Under the pieces are notes generated by a model. The model was not told the origin of the DNA. It was given only the letters and a program-made list of their open reading frames with translations, and made no database searches. From NCBI RefSeq assembly GCF_018613065.1, contig NZ_JAGGQW010000082.1, positions 1-50,759 on the forward strand: a DNA stretch of 50,759 nt, in the 5' to 3' direction. This document shows positions 34,930 to 44,179 of the stretch, piece after piece. The DNA is from Bacillus sp. ISL-7. GTDB lineage: Bacteria > Bacillota > Bacilli > Bacillales_B > DSM-18226. Made by a program: the position numbers and the translations under genes. Position 1 is the stretch's first letter; each line of letters opens with the position of its first letter.

Positions 34930-36309
34930 ATGATAAAACGATCGTTAAAACAGATTGCTGAAATGTTTTCTGCTCAAAATGATATGAGTACGTTTGCTGA
35001 AACGAGAATCAAGGGTGTTTCCATTGATTCCCGTAAGATTGAAAATGGTAACCTGTTTATTCCTTTTAAAGGAGAGGTTTCAGACGGACATAAATATGTC
35101 GAAGAATCCATCAGTAAAGGTGCAGCTGCGGCCCTTTGGCAAAAGGATGTCCCGAACCCGCCCACCCATTTACCTATTTTGATTGTCGATAATTGCCTCG
35201 TGGCCTTACAGGAATTAGCAAGAAACTACCGGCAGCAATTAGACGTAAAAGTGGTCGGTATCACTGGAAGTAATGGGAAAACGACGACAAAGGATATGAC
35301 TGCCGGCATTCTTGCCACAAATTATAAGGTTCAAAAGACAGAAGGAAATTATAATAATCATATTGGTCTTCCATTAACGGTTTTAGGATTACACGAAGAC
35401 ACTGAAATTGCCGTCCTTGAAATGGGAATGAGCGGCAGGGGTGAAATTGAATTCCTAACGAAGCTTGCCTGCCCGGATGCTGTAGTGATTACCAATATTG
35501 GTGAATCACATCTTCTCGACCTCGGTTCAAGGGAGGGAATCGCGGAAGCGAAACTTGAAATCCTCCAAGGGTTAAAAGAAGGGGGACTTGCTGTCCTCCA
35601 TGGCGATGAACCACTGCTGATGGAACGAATTCAACAACATAAAGGCAATGTACAGGTTAAAACATTCGGCAGAAATGAAACGAATGATCTATATCCAACT
35701 GATATTACTCAGTTAGAGAATGGGAATCGTTTCAACATCAACACTTCAAAGACTACTTTCGAACTTCCTGTATTAGGAACGCATAATATTTTAAATGCAC
35801 TTGCCTCGATGTTGATCGCTAACTATTTTTCAATCCCTTTCGAAAAAATGAATGAGGGGTTAGCTGGTATTAAGTTAACGAATATGCGTATGGAGTTAGT
35901 AGAAGGGGACCAAGGCGAAAAAATAATTAACGATGCTTATAATGCAAGTCCCACTTCCATGATGGCGGCGATCGAATTAGTTTCCAATCTTAAAGGGTAT
36001 GATCGAAAAATCCTTGTCTTAGGGGACATGTTAGAGCTTGGTCCACAGCAAGAACAGTATCATCAGCAAATTGGAACTGCTTTAAACCGTGATAAAGTCG
36101 ATCTTCTGTTTACCTATGGAAACTTAGGGGGGCATATTGCAAACTCAGCCCGAACTGTTTTGGGAGAAGAAAGAGTGTTTGCTTTTACAGAAAAAACACC
36201 ACTTATTCAAGAATTAAAGCGGCATGTAAATAAAAATACTTTAATCCTTGTTAAAGCATCAAGAGGTATGAAATTAGAGGAAATCGTAACGGCTTTGCAA
36301 AAAAAATAA
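34930..36309 (+). CDS. murF: UDP-MurNAc-tripeptide D-alanyl-D-alanine ligase
   Basis: Adds D-Ala-D-Ala, the product of ddl, to the UDP-MurNAc tripeptide. The 459-aa Mur ligase has three domains: UDP-binding N-terminal (1-100), ATPase with P-loop GITGSNGKTTTKDM (about 113-126) and C-terminal domain with NDAYNASPTSM and LGDMLELG. AAGGAGG precedes the ATG. Length is close to B. subtilis MurF (457). Confidence 0.97.
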   Translation: MIKRSLKQIAEMFSAQNDMSTFAETRIKGVSIDSRKIENGNLFIPFKGEVSDGHKYVEESISKGAAAALWQKDVPNPPTHLPILIVDNCLVALQELARNYRQQLDVKVVGITGSNGKTTTKDMTAGILATNYKVQKTEGNYNNHIGLPLTVLGLHEDTEIAVLEMGMSGRGEIEFLTKLACPDAVVITNIGESHLLDLGSREGIAEAKLEILQGLKEGGLAVLHGDEPLLMERIQQHKGNVQVKTFGRNETNDLYPTDITQLENGNRFNINTSKTTFELPVLGTHNILNALASMLIANYFSIPFEKMNEGLAGIKLTNMRMELVEGDQGEKIINDAYNASPTSMMAAIELVSNLKGYDRKILVLGDMLELGPQQEQYHQQIGTALNRDKVDLLFTYGNLGGHIANSARTVLGEERVFAFTEKTPLIQELKRHVNKNTLILVKASRGMKLEEIVTALQKK

Positions 36310-36466
36310 AAGAAATTAAAACTGACGAATTAATGAATGATTTAAGCTTGATAAAAGAAAAATAACTGAGACCCCCCTTGTGTGGAGAAGTTGCCCTTCT
36401 TATCGAGTATTGGACAATTTGATGAAGTAATAGGATCGGTTTGAACCTGTAACAAACTTGTCTTTA

Positions 36467-36495
36467 TTGCAAAATACTAGCAACAGTGGTATGAT
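36467..36495 (+). promoter_or_regulatory. Sigma-A promoter in the murF-cshA gap
   Basis: TTGCAA (36467-36472), 17-bp spacer, TATGAT (36490-36495). The start point would be near 36502. Confidence 0.65.
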
Positions 36496-36501
36496 ATTCA
36501 T

Positions 36502-36562
36502 CAACGTGTCTAAAGAACGATTATTAAAGGGCATACTCCTTGAGGGAGCATGTTTTTTTTTG
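36502..36562 (+). ncRNA. Candidate ~60-nt small RNA or attenuated cshA leader
   Basis: Defined by the promoter at 36467-36495 and the terminator at 36531-36562. No ORF with a ribosome binding site lies inside. It may be a free small RNA or the attenuated start of a ~390-nt cshA leader. Confidence 0.4.
36531..36562 (+). terminator. Terminator in the murF-cshA gap
   Basis: CATACTCC / GGGAGCATG imperfect stem with a short TTGA loop, then nine T residues. Confidence 0.75.
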
Positions 36563-36600
36563 GTAAAATAAAGATGTTACCTATTTACGGCATTTTGATG

Positions 36601-36838
36601 CGTGTCCGCTCAAGCGCCAAGGGAACCGAGCCGTTTCGGTCCTGCCTAAGATGAAGTATAAAAATCCACTGCCATCATGTGATAAAATTAAAATTTATTT
36701 TATCCGTGATGAACTTTAAACCTACTTGATCAAAGATGAAAGATAACCTATAGCATTTTTATTAATTCAAAATAGGACTTCACTTGGGCCCTCAAGCGCT
36801 TTTCGCCTCTAAGAGCAGGCGCTTCCGCTTTTCTGAGT
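36601..36838. repeat. Degenerate Bacillus CAGCGCC-type intergenic repeat
   Basis: The left end (CTCAAGCGCCAAGG, then GGTCCTGCCTAAGATGAAG) and the right end (GGCGCTTCCGCTTTTCTGA) resemble the two ends of the repeat at 41518-41667 and its relatives in many Bacillus genomes. The middle contains a palindrome-like AT-rich stretch and no gene. This accounts for most of the 590-bp gap between murF and cshA. Confidence 0.55.
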
Positions 36839-36845
36839 ATCAGGC

Positions 36846-36875
36846 GAAAATATTCAGCACTTAAAAAATATTTTC
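36846..36875 (+). promoter_or_regulatory. AT-rich hairpin just before the cshA ribosome binding site
   Basis: GAAAATATT (36846-36854) pairs with AATATTTTC (36867-36875). It lies 9 bases before AAGGAG and could affect translation at low temperature; this is inference. Confidence 0.4.
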
Positions 36876-36900
36876 ACATAGATGAAGGAGAATGAAAACA

Positions 36901-38397
36901 TTGACAAAGTTTGAAGAATTAGGTCTAAGTCAGGCCACGTTACAATCCGTCCTCAAAATGGGTTTTGAGGAGGCAACACCAATTCAGTCAGAAACTATTC
37001 CATTGGGGCTAAAAGGTATTGATTTGATCGGGCAAGCTCAAACAGGAACTGGTAAAACAGCTGCATTTGGGATTCCATTGATTGAAAAAGTCGATATTAG
37101 TGCGGATGCAATCCAAGGTATCATTATTGCGCCAACTCGTGAACTTGCGATTCAAGTATCAGAAGAACTATATAAACTTGGTTCAGGCAAAAGAGTTCGC
37201 GTATTGCCAATATATGGCGGGCAGGATATCAGCCGTCAGATTCGCTCATTAAAGAAAGCACCACATATCATTGTTGGTACTCCAGGCCGTGTATTAGATC
37301 ATATCAACAGAAAAACGATGCGCCTCGAAACGGTAAACACAGTGATTCTTGATGAAGCAGATGAAATGTTAAACATGGGCTTCATTGAAGACATTGAAAC
37401 GATTCTTGCTTCGACACCAGCTGAACGTCAAACATTGCTTTTCTCTGCAACTATGCCAGGACCGATTCAAAGAATGGCAGAAAAGTTCATGAAGGATCCG
37501 CAAATTATTCGTGTCAAAACGAAAGAAATGACCGTTCCTTCAATTGAACAGTATTACCTTGAAGTAGTTGAAAGAAATAAGTTTGATGTATTAACAAGAC
37601 TTCTTGATATTCAATCCCCTGAACTTGCGATTGTTTTTGGTCGTACGAAGCGCCGTGTCGATGAATTATCGGAAGCATTAACTTTAAGGGGTTATACCGC
37701 AGAAGGTATTCACGGTGATTTAACTCAGGCAAAGCGTATGTCAGTTCTTCGTAAATTTAAAGAAGGAACAATTGATGTGCTTGTTGCAACGGACGTAGCA
37801 GCAAGGGGACTTGATATCTCCGGAGTAACTCACGTATACAATTTTGATATTCCTCAAGATCCTGAGAGCTACGTTCACCGTATTGGACGTACAGGTCGTG
37901 CGGGTAAAAAGGGTGTGGCTTTAACATTTATTACACCACGTGAAAAATCATATCTTGCTGTCGTGGAAAGAACGACTAAAAGCAAGATGGAAAAAATGAA
38001 AGCTCCTACGCTTGATGAAGCATTAGAAGGTCAACAAAAAGCAGTTGTAGAAAAAATCGTAGCAACGATTGAATCAAACAACTTACATTATTATAAAGCA
38101 GCAGCTCAAGAATTGTTGGAAGAAAATGATGCAGCAACTGTTGTCGCAGCTGTGTTGAAAATGTTAACAAAAGAACCGGATACAACACCGGTTAAGCTGA
38201 CAGAAGAACAGCTTCCACAAAGACGGGAAAGAAAACCCCAAGATCGTGACCGTAGAAGAAGAGATGATTCTAGAGGTTCAGGTTCATACGGCGGGGACCG
38301 TAACAGAAAAAAAGCACCAACAAAGCCACGCAGTGGTGAAAAAAGAACTGGCGGTGGCGGTAAGTCAACTTCAAAGCCAAGAACTTTTAACCACTAA
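36901..38397 (+). CDS. cshA: DEAD-box RNA helicase CshA
   Basis: ATP-dependent RNA helicase for mRNA turnover and ribosome assembly, cold-related in B. subtilis. Q motif [13 protein letters not shown], motif I AQTGTGKT, Ia PTRELAIQV, motif II DEADEM, motif III SAT, motif [14 protein letters not shown] basic arginine/glycine-rich tail ends the chain (from about 430). I choose TTG 36901 (498 aa, MTKFEELG...) because AAGGAG lies 10 bases upstream; an in-frame ATG at 36892 is only one base from that site. The start also fits B. subtilis CshA. Confidence 0.95.
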   Translation: MTKFEELGLSQATLQSVLKMGFEEATPIQSETIPLGLKGIDLIGQAQTGTGKTAAFGIPLIEKVDISADAIQGIIIAPTRELAIQVSEELYKLGSGKRVRVLPIYGGQDISRQIRSLKKAPHIIVGTPGRVLDHINRKTMRLETVNTVILDEADEMLNMGFIEDIETILASTPAERQTLLFSATMPGPIQRMAEKFMKDPQIIRVKTKEMTVPSIEQYYLEVVERNKFDVLTRLLDIQSPELAIVFGRTKRRVDELSEALTLRGYTAEGIHGDLTQAKRMSVLRKFKEGTIDVLVATDVAARGLDISGVTHVYNFDIPQDPESYVHRIGRTGRAGKKGVALTFITPREKSYLAVVERTTKSKMEKMKAPTLDEALEGQQKAVVEKIVATIESNNLHYYKAAAQELLEENDAATVVAAVLKMLTKEPDTTPVKLTEEQLPQRRERKPQDRDRRRRDDSRGSGSYGGDRNRKKAPTKPRSGEKRTGGGGKSTSKPRTFNH

Positions 38398-38404
38398 AAT
38401 ACAA

Positions 38405-38437
38405 GAGCATGGACGATATCGTTCATGCTTTTTTTAT
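38405..38437 (+). terminator. cshA terminator
   Basis: AGCATG-g-ACGAT / ATCGT-t-CATGCT stem, then T run. Confidence 0.88.
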
Positions 38438-38488
38438 TTGACCAAAAGGGGAACAGTAAACATAACGCATTCTAGTTGGGGTGATTTT

Positions 38489-39454
38489 ATGACGATTGTA
38501 AAACTTGGATATGTAGCAATGAGTGTAGAGCTTCAGAATGCTTCCCCCTCACAAACGATGACATTTGCTCAATTTGAAAAAATAAAAGACCGGGACGCAG
38601 CGATTCGGAAATTAGAGAGAATCGCTATATCGAACTTAGAAAATTGCTTGCGGTTATTAAAGCACAATGAGGGTAACCAAATTCATTTTTTCAGGCTAAG
38701 TTCGCGGGTCATTCCCCTGGCTAATCATGAGGAATTACTGGACTGGGACTACATCAAACCATTGAAAGAACCACTCAAAAAACTAGCCAATTATATAAAA
38801 GGGCACCCTTCTAGGATTGACTTCCATCCAGATCATTTTGTGGTGCTTAATTCACCGAATAAGGATATTTTGATTAATTCCTTAAAGACGCTTGCAATGC
38901 ATGAAAGACTCCTAAAAGGAATGGAAATAGATACGGAACACCGTTGTGTACTTCATGTCGGTGGAGGGTATAACGATAAGGAGAAAGCCCTGGAATACTT
39001 TATTCATAATTGGGCCTATGTTTCCCCTGCAATCCAAAAAATGATTATGCTCGAAAATGATGATACGACATTTACAATAAAGGAGACACTATACCTTTGT
39101 GAAAAGTTGGGTCTGCCGATGGTGTTTGATTATCATCATCATCTTGCTAATCATGAAGAGGAAGACTGGACTGCTGATTGGGAGCGGATTGTTGCGACTT
39201 GGGCACAGTCTCCTCTGCCAATAAAGATACATATATCCAGTCCGCGCTCCGAAAAGGATTTTAGAGCCCATGCGGACACAATTGACCCGCAAATGTTTCT
39301 TCGATTTTTAAATCAAGTTAAGGGAACGGTTCCAGAGATCCACTGTATGATTGAAGCGAAGCAAAAAGATGCGGCGCTTTTTCAGCTGGTAAAGGATTTT
39401 CAAGAGTGTGAAGGAGCTACGTGGATCGACCAGTCCAGTTTTATTATCGAATAA
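38489..39454 (+). CDS. uvsE: UV damage endonuclease UvsE
   Basis: Nicks DNA 5' to UV photoproducts, giving a second repair route for UV lesions. The 321-aa TIM-barrel protein matches B. subtilis UvsE (about 320 aa): LGYVAMSVELQNASPSQT, RLSSRVIPLANH, IDFHPDHFVVLN, LENDDTTF and MVFDYHHHLAN provide the metal-binding histidines and acids. ATG 38489 has TGGGGTGA upstream; the longer reading frame reaching back into cshA is not coding. B. subtilis carries this gene elsewhere, so it is an insertion in the cshA-ydbS order. Confidence 0.93.
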   Translation: MTIVKLGYVAMSVELQNASPSQTMTFAQFEKIKDRDAAIRKLERIAISNLENCLRLLKHNEGNQIHFFRLSSRVIPLANHEELLDWDYIKPLKEPLKKLANYIKGHPSRIDFHPDHFVVLNSPNKDILINSLKTLAMHERLLKGMEIDTEHRCVLHVGGGYNDKEKALEYFIHNWAYVSPAIQKMIMLENDDTTFTIKETLYLCEKLGLPMVFDYHHHLANHEEEDWTADWERIVATWAQSPLPIKIHISSPRSEKDFRAHADTIDPQMFLRFLNQVKGTVPEIHCMIEAKQKDAALFQLVKDFQECEGATWIDQSSFIIE

Positions 39455-39526
39455 GTAGTAGTGCCGTACTCCCCAACCATGTATACTTAAACTGATTTTG
39501 AGATTGTAAAGCAGGGGGAGAGATGA

Positions 39527-40003
39527 ATGGTTGAACCGCAAAATCGACTTTCGGAAAAGGCCTTAAAGGTATGGAGAATCTCTGCGGTAATCAAGGTTGT
39601 CATAGAATGGTCGATTACAGCTGTTATTGTTTTACTATTAGATATTTTCGATGGTCCCTTCTGGATGTCGCTTACCCTCATCATATTAGGAGTTATTTTT
39701 ACATTTTTACATATTTTTCTGTTTCCTGCACTCAGATGGAAATGGTGGAGGTATGAAGTTCGTGAGGAAGAAATAGAACTGCAGGAGGGTTTCTTTATCC
39801 GAAGTCGTACCTTAATACCAATGGTTCGCGTCCAGCATGTAGATACCGTCCAAGGACCTATCTTAAGGAAGTACAAATTAGCCTCAGTGATTGTTCATAC
39901 AGCGGCCACAGCCCATCAAATTCCTGCTTTGGAAGAAACAGAAGCAGAACAATTAAGGTTCAATATATCGAAACTAGCAAGGGTTGCTGAAGATGATGTC
40001 TAA
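39527..40003 (+). CDS. ydbS: YdbS-like membrane PH-domain protein
   Basis: 158 aa with two hydrophobic segments (about residues 25-70) and a bacterial PH (bPH2/DUF304) domain (about 75-150). In B. subtilis ydbS-ydbT are sigma-W-controlled and protect against a peptide made by B. amyloliquefaciens. GGGGGAGAG precedes ATG. Its end overlaps ydbT by 20 bp. I see no sigma-W promoter just upstream here. Confidence 0.88.
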   Translation: MVEPQNRLSEKALKVWRISAVIKVVIEWSITAVIVLLLDIFDGPFWMSLTLIILGVIFTFLHIFLFPALRWKWWRYEVREEEIELQEGFFIRSRTLIPMVRVQHVDTVQGPILRKYKLASVIVHTAATAHQIPALEETEAEQLRFNISKLARVAEDDV

Positions 40004-41456
40004 ACCAAAACGACTTCATCCCATAGCCATTTTGGGATATATGGATAAAAGAATAAAAAACTTTATTTTTCCAATTGCTGCTTTTACATTTTCGGTTACT
40101 CGTGATAGTGGGCGCCCGTTATTATTCGCCTTAGGTGTATCCTTTATATCAATTATTATTATTTTTATCACCAGTCTCCTCTCGTGGTTACGGTATACAT
40201 ATAATTTGGAACAGGATGAACTCCGGATTAAAGATGGGATTTTCATTCGGAAGAAAAGATACATTCCATATGAACGAATTCAAAGTATCGATCTTTCCGA
40301 AGGTATTTTACAACGATTGTTCGGGTTGGTAAAACTCCAAATTGAAACGGCTGGCGGAGTGGGAGCAGAAGAAGCGGAAGCCGTCCTTTCTGGGATATCG
40401 AAAGAGGAGGCTCTGGTAATCCAGGAATTTACGGCAGCAGCTAAAGGGAACTGGCCAATCGAAGGAAAAGATCTACCTGAGGGTCAATCCGTTTATAAAA
40501 TATCCACCGGACAATTATTGATTCTTTCCCTAACCTCAGGTGGTGTTGGGGTGGTCATCTCAGCTGTCCTTGCGTTATTAAGTCAAGTGGATGACCTGAT
40601 ACCCTTTCGAAGATTAGCCAGCGGTATTGAAAAATGGACGGCCCCTAGTCTAATCCTGCTTACGATCCTTGTGATTATTGGATTTTTCCTGGCATGGGTA
40701 ATCGCGCTCATTGGTACGATGCTAAAGTATGCTAATTTTACTGTGATCAAAAAAGACAATGATTTAGTTATTACTCAGGGTCTGTTGGAGAGAAGACAAA
40801 TAACAATTCCGTTGAAGCGGATCCAAGCGATTCGCATCAGTGAAAATATTGTCAGACAACCCCTCGGTTATGCGACCGTATATGCGGAAAGTGCTGGCGG
40901 GTCATCGGCCAATCAAGAAGGTTCTAAAGTGACCCTTTTGCCAATCGTCAAGCTAGATCAGATTGCTTCAATCCTTGACCCGGCCATTACAGATTACCTT
41001 GTCCCGACCACCTTTACCCTACTACCGAAACGGTCGATGTGGCGCTATATATTCAGGCACTGGTACATTGCTACTCCGATCGTGATTGTGTCGCTGCTAT
41101 TTTTGAAGACTTGGGGCCTTCTTTCCATCATCCTGCTTGGTGCGATGACGCTTGGGGCTGTTTTAAAATATAAGGCAGCTGGTTGGACTCTTGCTGAACA
41201 GCAGCTAACGCTAAGATACCGGACGTTAATGATGATTCGAACGACGGTTATAATGAAGAAAAATAAGATTCAAAGCTTGGAAATAAGAGAAAGTTATTTT
41301 CAGCAGAAACAAGAATTAGGAACATTCGAAGCCTTTGTGAAATCGGGCGTCGGTGATGCAGGCGGCACTGTTGTTGATATGGAAAAGGGCGATCTAAAGA
41401 AAATTTATGATTGGTATTCTAGCGGCAAAGAAAAAAGGATTTGCAGTGAAAGGTAG
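39984..41456 (+). CDS. ydbT: YdbT-like membrane protein with PH domains
   Basis: 490 aa with three bPH2 domains (about residues 65-145, 255-330 and 400-475) and paired hydrophobic segments between them (about 20-60, 170-245, 355-395). Each domain repeats the pattern IPLKRIQAI/I-x-G-x-AT or IPYERIQSID. Translationally coupled to ydbS. Likely works with YdbS at the membrane; function beyond antimicrobial resistance in B. subtilis is unknown. Confidence 0.88.
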   Translation: MLKMMSKPKRLHPIAILGYMDKRIKNFIFPIAAFTFSVTRDSGRPLLFALGVSFISIIIIFITSLLSWLRYTYNLEQDELRIKDGIFIRKKRYIPYERIQSIDLSEGILQRLFGLVKLQIETAGGVGAEEAEAVLSGISKEEALVIQEFTAAAKGNWPIEGKDLPEGQSVYKISTGQLLILSLTSGGVGVVISAVLALLSQVDDLIPFRRLASGIEKWTAPSLILLTILVIIGFFLAWVIALIGTMLKYANFTVIKKDNDLVITQGLLERRQITIPLKRIQAIRISENIVRQPLGYATVYAESAGGSSANQEGSKVTLLPIVKLDQIASILDPAITDYLVPTTFTLLPKRSMWRYIFRHWYIATPIVIVSLLFLKTWGLLSIILLGAMTLGAVLKYKAAGWTLAEQQLTLRYRTLMMIRTTVIMKKNKIQSLEIRESYFQQKQELGTFEAFVKSGVGDAGGTVVDMEKGDLKKIYDWYSSGKEKRICSER

Positions 41457-41517
41457 TTTCGACTGCAAATCCCTGTTATTTCAAAATAAGAAAGTATAAA
41501 TTTCGACTTTGAAAATT

Positions 41518-41667
41518 GTCCAGCCCCAGCGCCCTAGCGGCTAGTGTCCTTCGCTCTCCGCCCTACGATAAGTCAAGCACGAATGCACCTTCGGCTCTTC
41601 GTGTTTCCTTTATCTCAGTTGGAGCGCTCCAGGCCATACGCCGCTGAACAGGGCGCTTGCGCTTTTC
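41518..41667. repeat. Bacillus CAGCGCC...GGCGCTTGCGCTTTTCTTA intergenic repeat
   Basis: The element starts CCAGCCCCAGCGCCCTAGCG and ends GGGCGCTTGCGCTTTTCTTA, the two ends of a repeat family widespread between Bacillaceae genes. The middle holds imperfect inverted repeats (AAGCACGAA / TTCGTGTTT). It abuts the rhomboid stop codon and may act as the transcript end for both neighbours. Confidence 0.75.
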
Positions 41668-42393
41668 TTATTGTGCTAGTAATCCGAGAATAGCAATGAT
41701 AATAATCGAGGCCCAAATGATCACTTTTAATGGAGATTGATAGGAGATGCTGCTTTTCTTACTGCTGGCCCAGTTCGCGGTGCCTCGAATCGAATCAGAT
41801 AAATCTTTTTTATTAAAATAAGGAATCGCCCCTATTAAAAAACCACCAAGTAATCCAAAAAGATGGGCGGTAATATTAATATTTGGCTGTAAGAATGTCA
41901 TAATAAGACTGACAACACAAAGAGTAAGAATTATTTGCGAGTTTTGCTTGGAAAGCATATGTTTTCGAAACATAATAACCGCCAGGTAATAACCAAACAA
42001 ACCAAATATCGCCCCACTTGAGCCAACGTGGGTATAGGTGAGCGGCTGGAGCAGCAGTGTGGCGACATTTGCAATAAAACCTGACAGCAGATAGACAAAT
42101 AAAAATCTGCCGCTTCCAAGCATGCGCTCCAGTGCCGGTCCAAATAACACAAGTGAAAAGCTATTAAACAGCATGTGCGAAAAACCACTATGAACAAAGG
42201 TCGGTGTAATCAGCCGCCAATATTCCCCTTCCTTAATATAAAGATTAACTCCAGAAAGATTTTCAAAGAACCAAGAGTTAGGAAAGATGGTTATACTCGT
42301 TAAAAGATATAATCCTACATGAATGGTAATAATAATAGAAACAACCGGATAAAGGCGGATAAAATCGCGAAAACTTTCCGTTCTCGTAAACAT
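41668..42393 (-). CDS. Rhomboid-family intramembrane serine protease
   Basis: 241-aa membrane protease, the B. subtilis YdcA position. Six or seven membrane segments; the catalytic serine is in GSSGAIFGLFGY (about residues 120-131) and the histidine in AHLFGLLGG (about 175-183). The stop codon sits on the edge of the intergenic repeat. AGGAGG precedes the ATG. Substrates unknown. Confidence 0.92.
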   Translation of the reverse strand: MFTRTESFRDFIRLYPVVSIIITIHVGLYLLTSITIFPNSWFFENLSGVNLYIKEGEYWRLITPTFVHSGFSHMLFNSFSLVLFGPALERMLGSGRFLFVYLLSGFIANVATLLLQPLTYTHVGSSGAIFGLFGYYLAVIMFRKHMLSKQNSQIILTLCVVSLIMTFLQPNINITAHLFGLLGGFLIGAIPYFNKKDLSDSIRGTANWASSKKSSISYQSPLKVIIWASIIIIAILGLLAQ

Positions 42394-42497
42394 GATAAAA
42401 ACCTCCTGAGTTTCACATTAACTATTAATAAACTAATTTCCGTCCTCGTACATTATTACTTATGCTCATTGTATATTAAATAGAAGGAAGATGAACG

Positions 42498-42848
42498 ATG
42501 ATTAAAGGGATTGGGATCGATATTATTGAACTTTCAAGGATTGAGGACATCCTCAATCGACAAAAGAAGTTTGTGGACCGCGTGTTAACTCCGAATGAGC
42601 GGCTAAAATTTGAAGGTTTATCGGCTGTCAGAAAAGTAGAATTTTTAGCAGGGCGCTTTGCAGCGAAAGAAGCGTATTCTAAAGCGAATGGCACAGGTAT
42701 TGGAGAGGAACTGTCATTTTTAGATATTGAAATAGAAAATGATAGATCCGGAAAACCCTTTTTTGCAAAGCCAGAGAGGCATGCTCATTTATCTATTTCA
42801 CATAGTAGAGATTACGCCGTAGCGCATGTAATTATTGAAGAAATTTAG
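42498..42848 (+). CDS. acpS: Holo-acyl-carrier-protein synthase
   Basis: Transfers phosphopantetheine from CoA to ACP for fatty-acid synthesis. The 116-aa protein has [12 protein letters not shown] (Asp8) and [18 protein letters not shown] with the conserved Glu and Lys. GAAGGAAGATG precedes the ATG. Same place as in B. subtilis. Confidence 0.96.
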   Translation: MIKGIGIDIIELSRIEDILNRQKKFVDRVLTPNERLKFEGLSAVRKVEFLAGRFAAKEAYSKANGTGIGEELSFLDIEIENDRSGKPFFAKPERHAHLSISHSRDYAVAHVIIEEI

Positions 42849-42943
42849 AGCATATAAATTTTTATAAAAATAAATAGCTTGGCAACTCCTTATCATATTC
42901 CTTTAGGTTGTCTCATATATTCATAGGGAAACAGGAGAGACAA

Positions 42944-42987
42944 GGTCAGCTATGGTCATTTTGGAAAGCAAGCTCCATTGCCTGACC
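42944..42987. other. Imperfect hairpin between acpS and ydcC
   Basis: GGTCAG-ct-ATGG (42944-42955) pairs with CCAT-tgc-CTGACC (42975-42987). No T run follows. Role unknown: a leader structure or a repeat element. Confidence 0.4.
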
Positions 42988-43042
42988 CCTGCCTTTCTCT
43001 TCTCTATAATCATATGAAATGAGACAAGAAGGGGTTGAAGGA

Positions 43043-44056
43043 ATGAGGAAAAAGTTATTGCTGCTAATCACGGGGCTCATGGTCATTTTTGTACTAGCGG
43101 CCTGCGGTTCTAAATCACAAGGTGATGTGGTAAAAGAGCTAACGGGAAAACTAGATGACTTAAGTGGCTATAAGGTGAATGCAAAAATGACGTTGAAAAT
43201 GGGATCTGATTCACAAATTTATAAGGTTGAAATTTGGCATAAAGATCCTACCTTTTATCGCGTGAATTTGAAAAATGCTCAAAAAGACCAAAGTCAGATG
43301 ATATTAAGGAATAACGAAGGCGTATTTGTTCTTACACCTGCTCTAAATAAGAGCTTCCGCTTCCAAAGCGATTGGCCGCAAAACAGCAGCCAGGCCTACT
43401 TGTATGAATCGCTGATTAAGGATATTGTTGCCGATAAAAGTGCAAAATTCTCCACCACTAAAGAATATTATGTATTCGAAACGAAGACCCGCTATCAAAA
43501 CAATACAATGCTGCCATTCCAAGAAATCAAATTGAATAAAAGTGATTTATCGCCTGCTGTGGTAAAAGTAATGGATCCGGATCGAAATGCCCTTGTAACT
43601 GTTGAGTTTTCCAAAGTGAAATTTAATGCCAGCTTTGACAAGGATGATTTCGATATGAAGAAAAACATGACACGTGCGCAGCTTAATTTGCCTGCTATGG
43701 CAGATGGCGGCGATGATGCCTTTACCGTTATGTATCCAACTACAGAACTTAAAGGGACAAAATTGATTGAGGAAAAAGAAGTGGCGCTAGAAGATGGCAA
43801 GAGGGTTGTCCTCACCTATGATGGCAAAAAATCGTTCACGCTTGTCCAGGAAAAGGTAACAGCAAAAACAGCGTCTGCGAATCCAACCTATATTGAAGGT
43901 GATATTGTCGACTTAGGTATGACGATCGGAGCAGTTTCGGAACACTCCCTCTCTTGGTCGCATAATGGTGTGGATTATATGATTGCATCGAAAAACCTAT
44001 CGAAGAAAGAAATGATTGAAGTTGCAGCATCTGTCCAAGGTGAAGCAGTAAAATAA
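43043..44056 (+). CDS. ydcC: YdcC-like lipoprotein (LolA-type fold)
   Basis: 337-aa secreted lipoprotein. The signal peptide ends in the lipobox LAAC (Cys about residue 22). The rest resembles LolA/LppX-type beta-rich lipid-binding proteins (YKVEIWHKDPTFYRVNL, SWSHNGVDYMIASKNLS at the end). B. subtilis YdcC occupies this position and is linked to sporulation. ATG 43043 is preferred because AAGGGG lies 8 bases upstream; an ATG 24 bp earlier would place charged residues before the signal. Confidence 0.9.
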   Translation: MRKKLLLLITGLMVIFVLAACGSKSQGDVVKELTGKLDDLSGYKVNAKMTLKMGSDSQIYKVEIWHKDPTFYRVNLKNAQKDQSQMILRNNEGVFVLTPALNKSFRFQSDWPQNSSQAYLYESLIKDIVADKSAKFSTTKEYYVFETKTRYQNNTMLPFQEIKLNKSDLSPAVVKVMDPDRNALVTVEFSKVKFNASFDKDDFDMKKNMTRAQLNLPAMADGGDDAFTVMYPTTELKGTKLIEEKEVALEDGKRVVLTYDGKKSFTLVQEKVTAKTASANPTYIEGDIVDLGMTIGAVSEHSLSWSHNGVDYMIASKNLSKKEMIEVAASVQGEAVK

Positions 44057-44069
44057 ATATTGATACTAG

Positions 44070-44094
44070 CAGGCTCTTACAGGGCCTGTTTTTA
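44070..44094 (+). terminator. Possible ydcC terminator
   Basis: CAGGC / GCCTG short stem followed by TTTTTAT. Confidence 0.6.
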
Positions 44095-44179
44095 TTTGTA
44101 AATGAAAGTAAACAGCAGTATGATAATTTTTGTGATAAAATGGAATGATATTTAATTAAAGCTATTAGGAAGTGGAAAC

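Noticed and set aside
38246..38488. Upstream extension of uvsE inside cshA
   Set aside because: The extension is out of frame with cshA, lacks homology, and crosses the cshA terminator; ATG 38489 has a ribosome binding site.
39455..39526. Sigma-W promoter before ydbS
   Set aside because: No GAAAC with a correctly spaced CGTA was found although ydbS-ydbT are sigma-W genes in B. subtilis.
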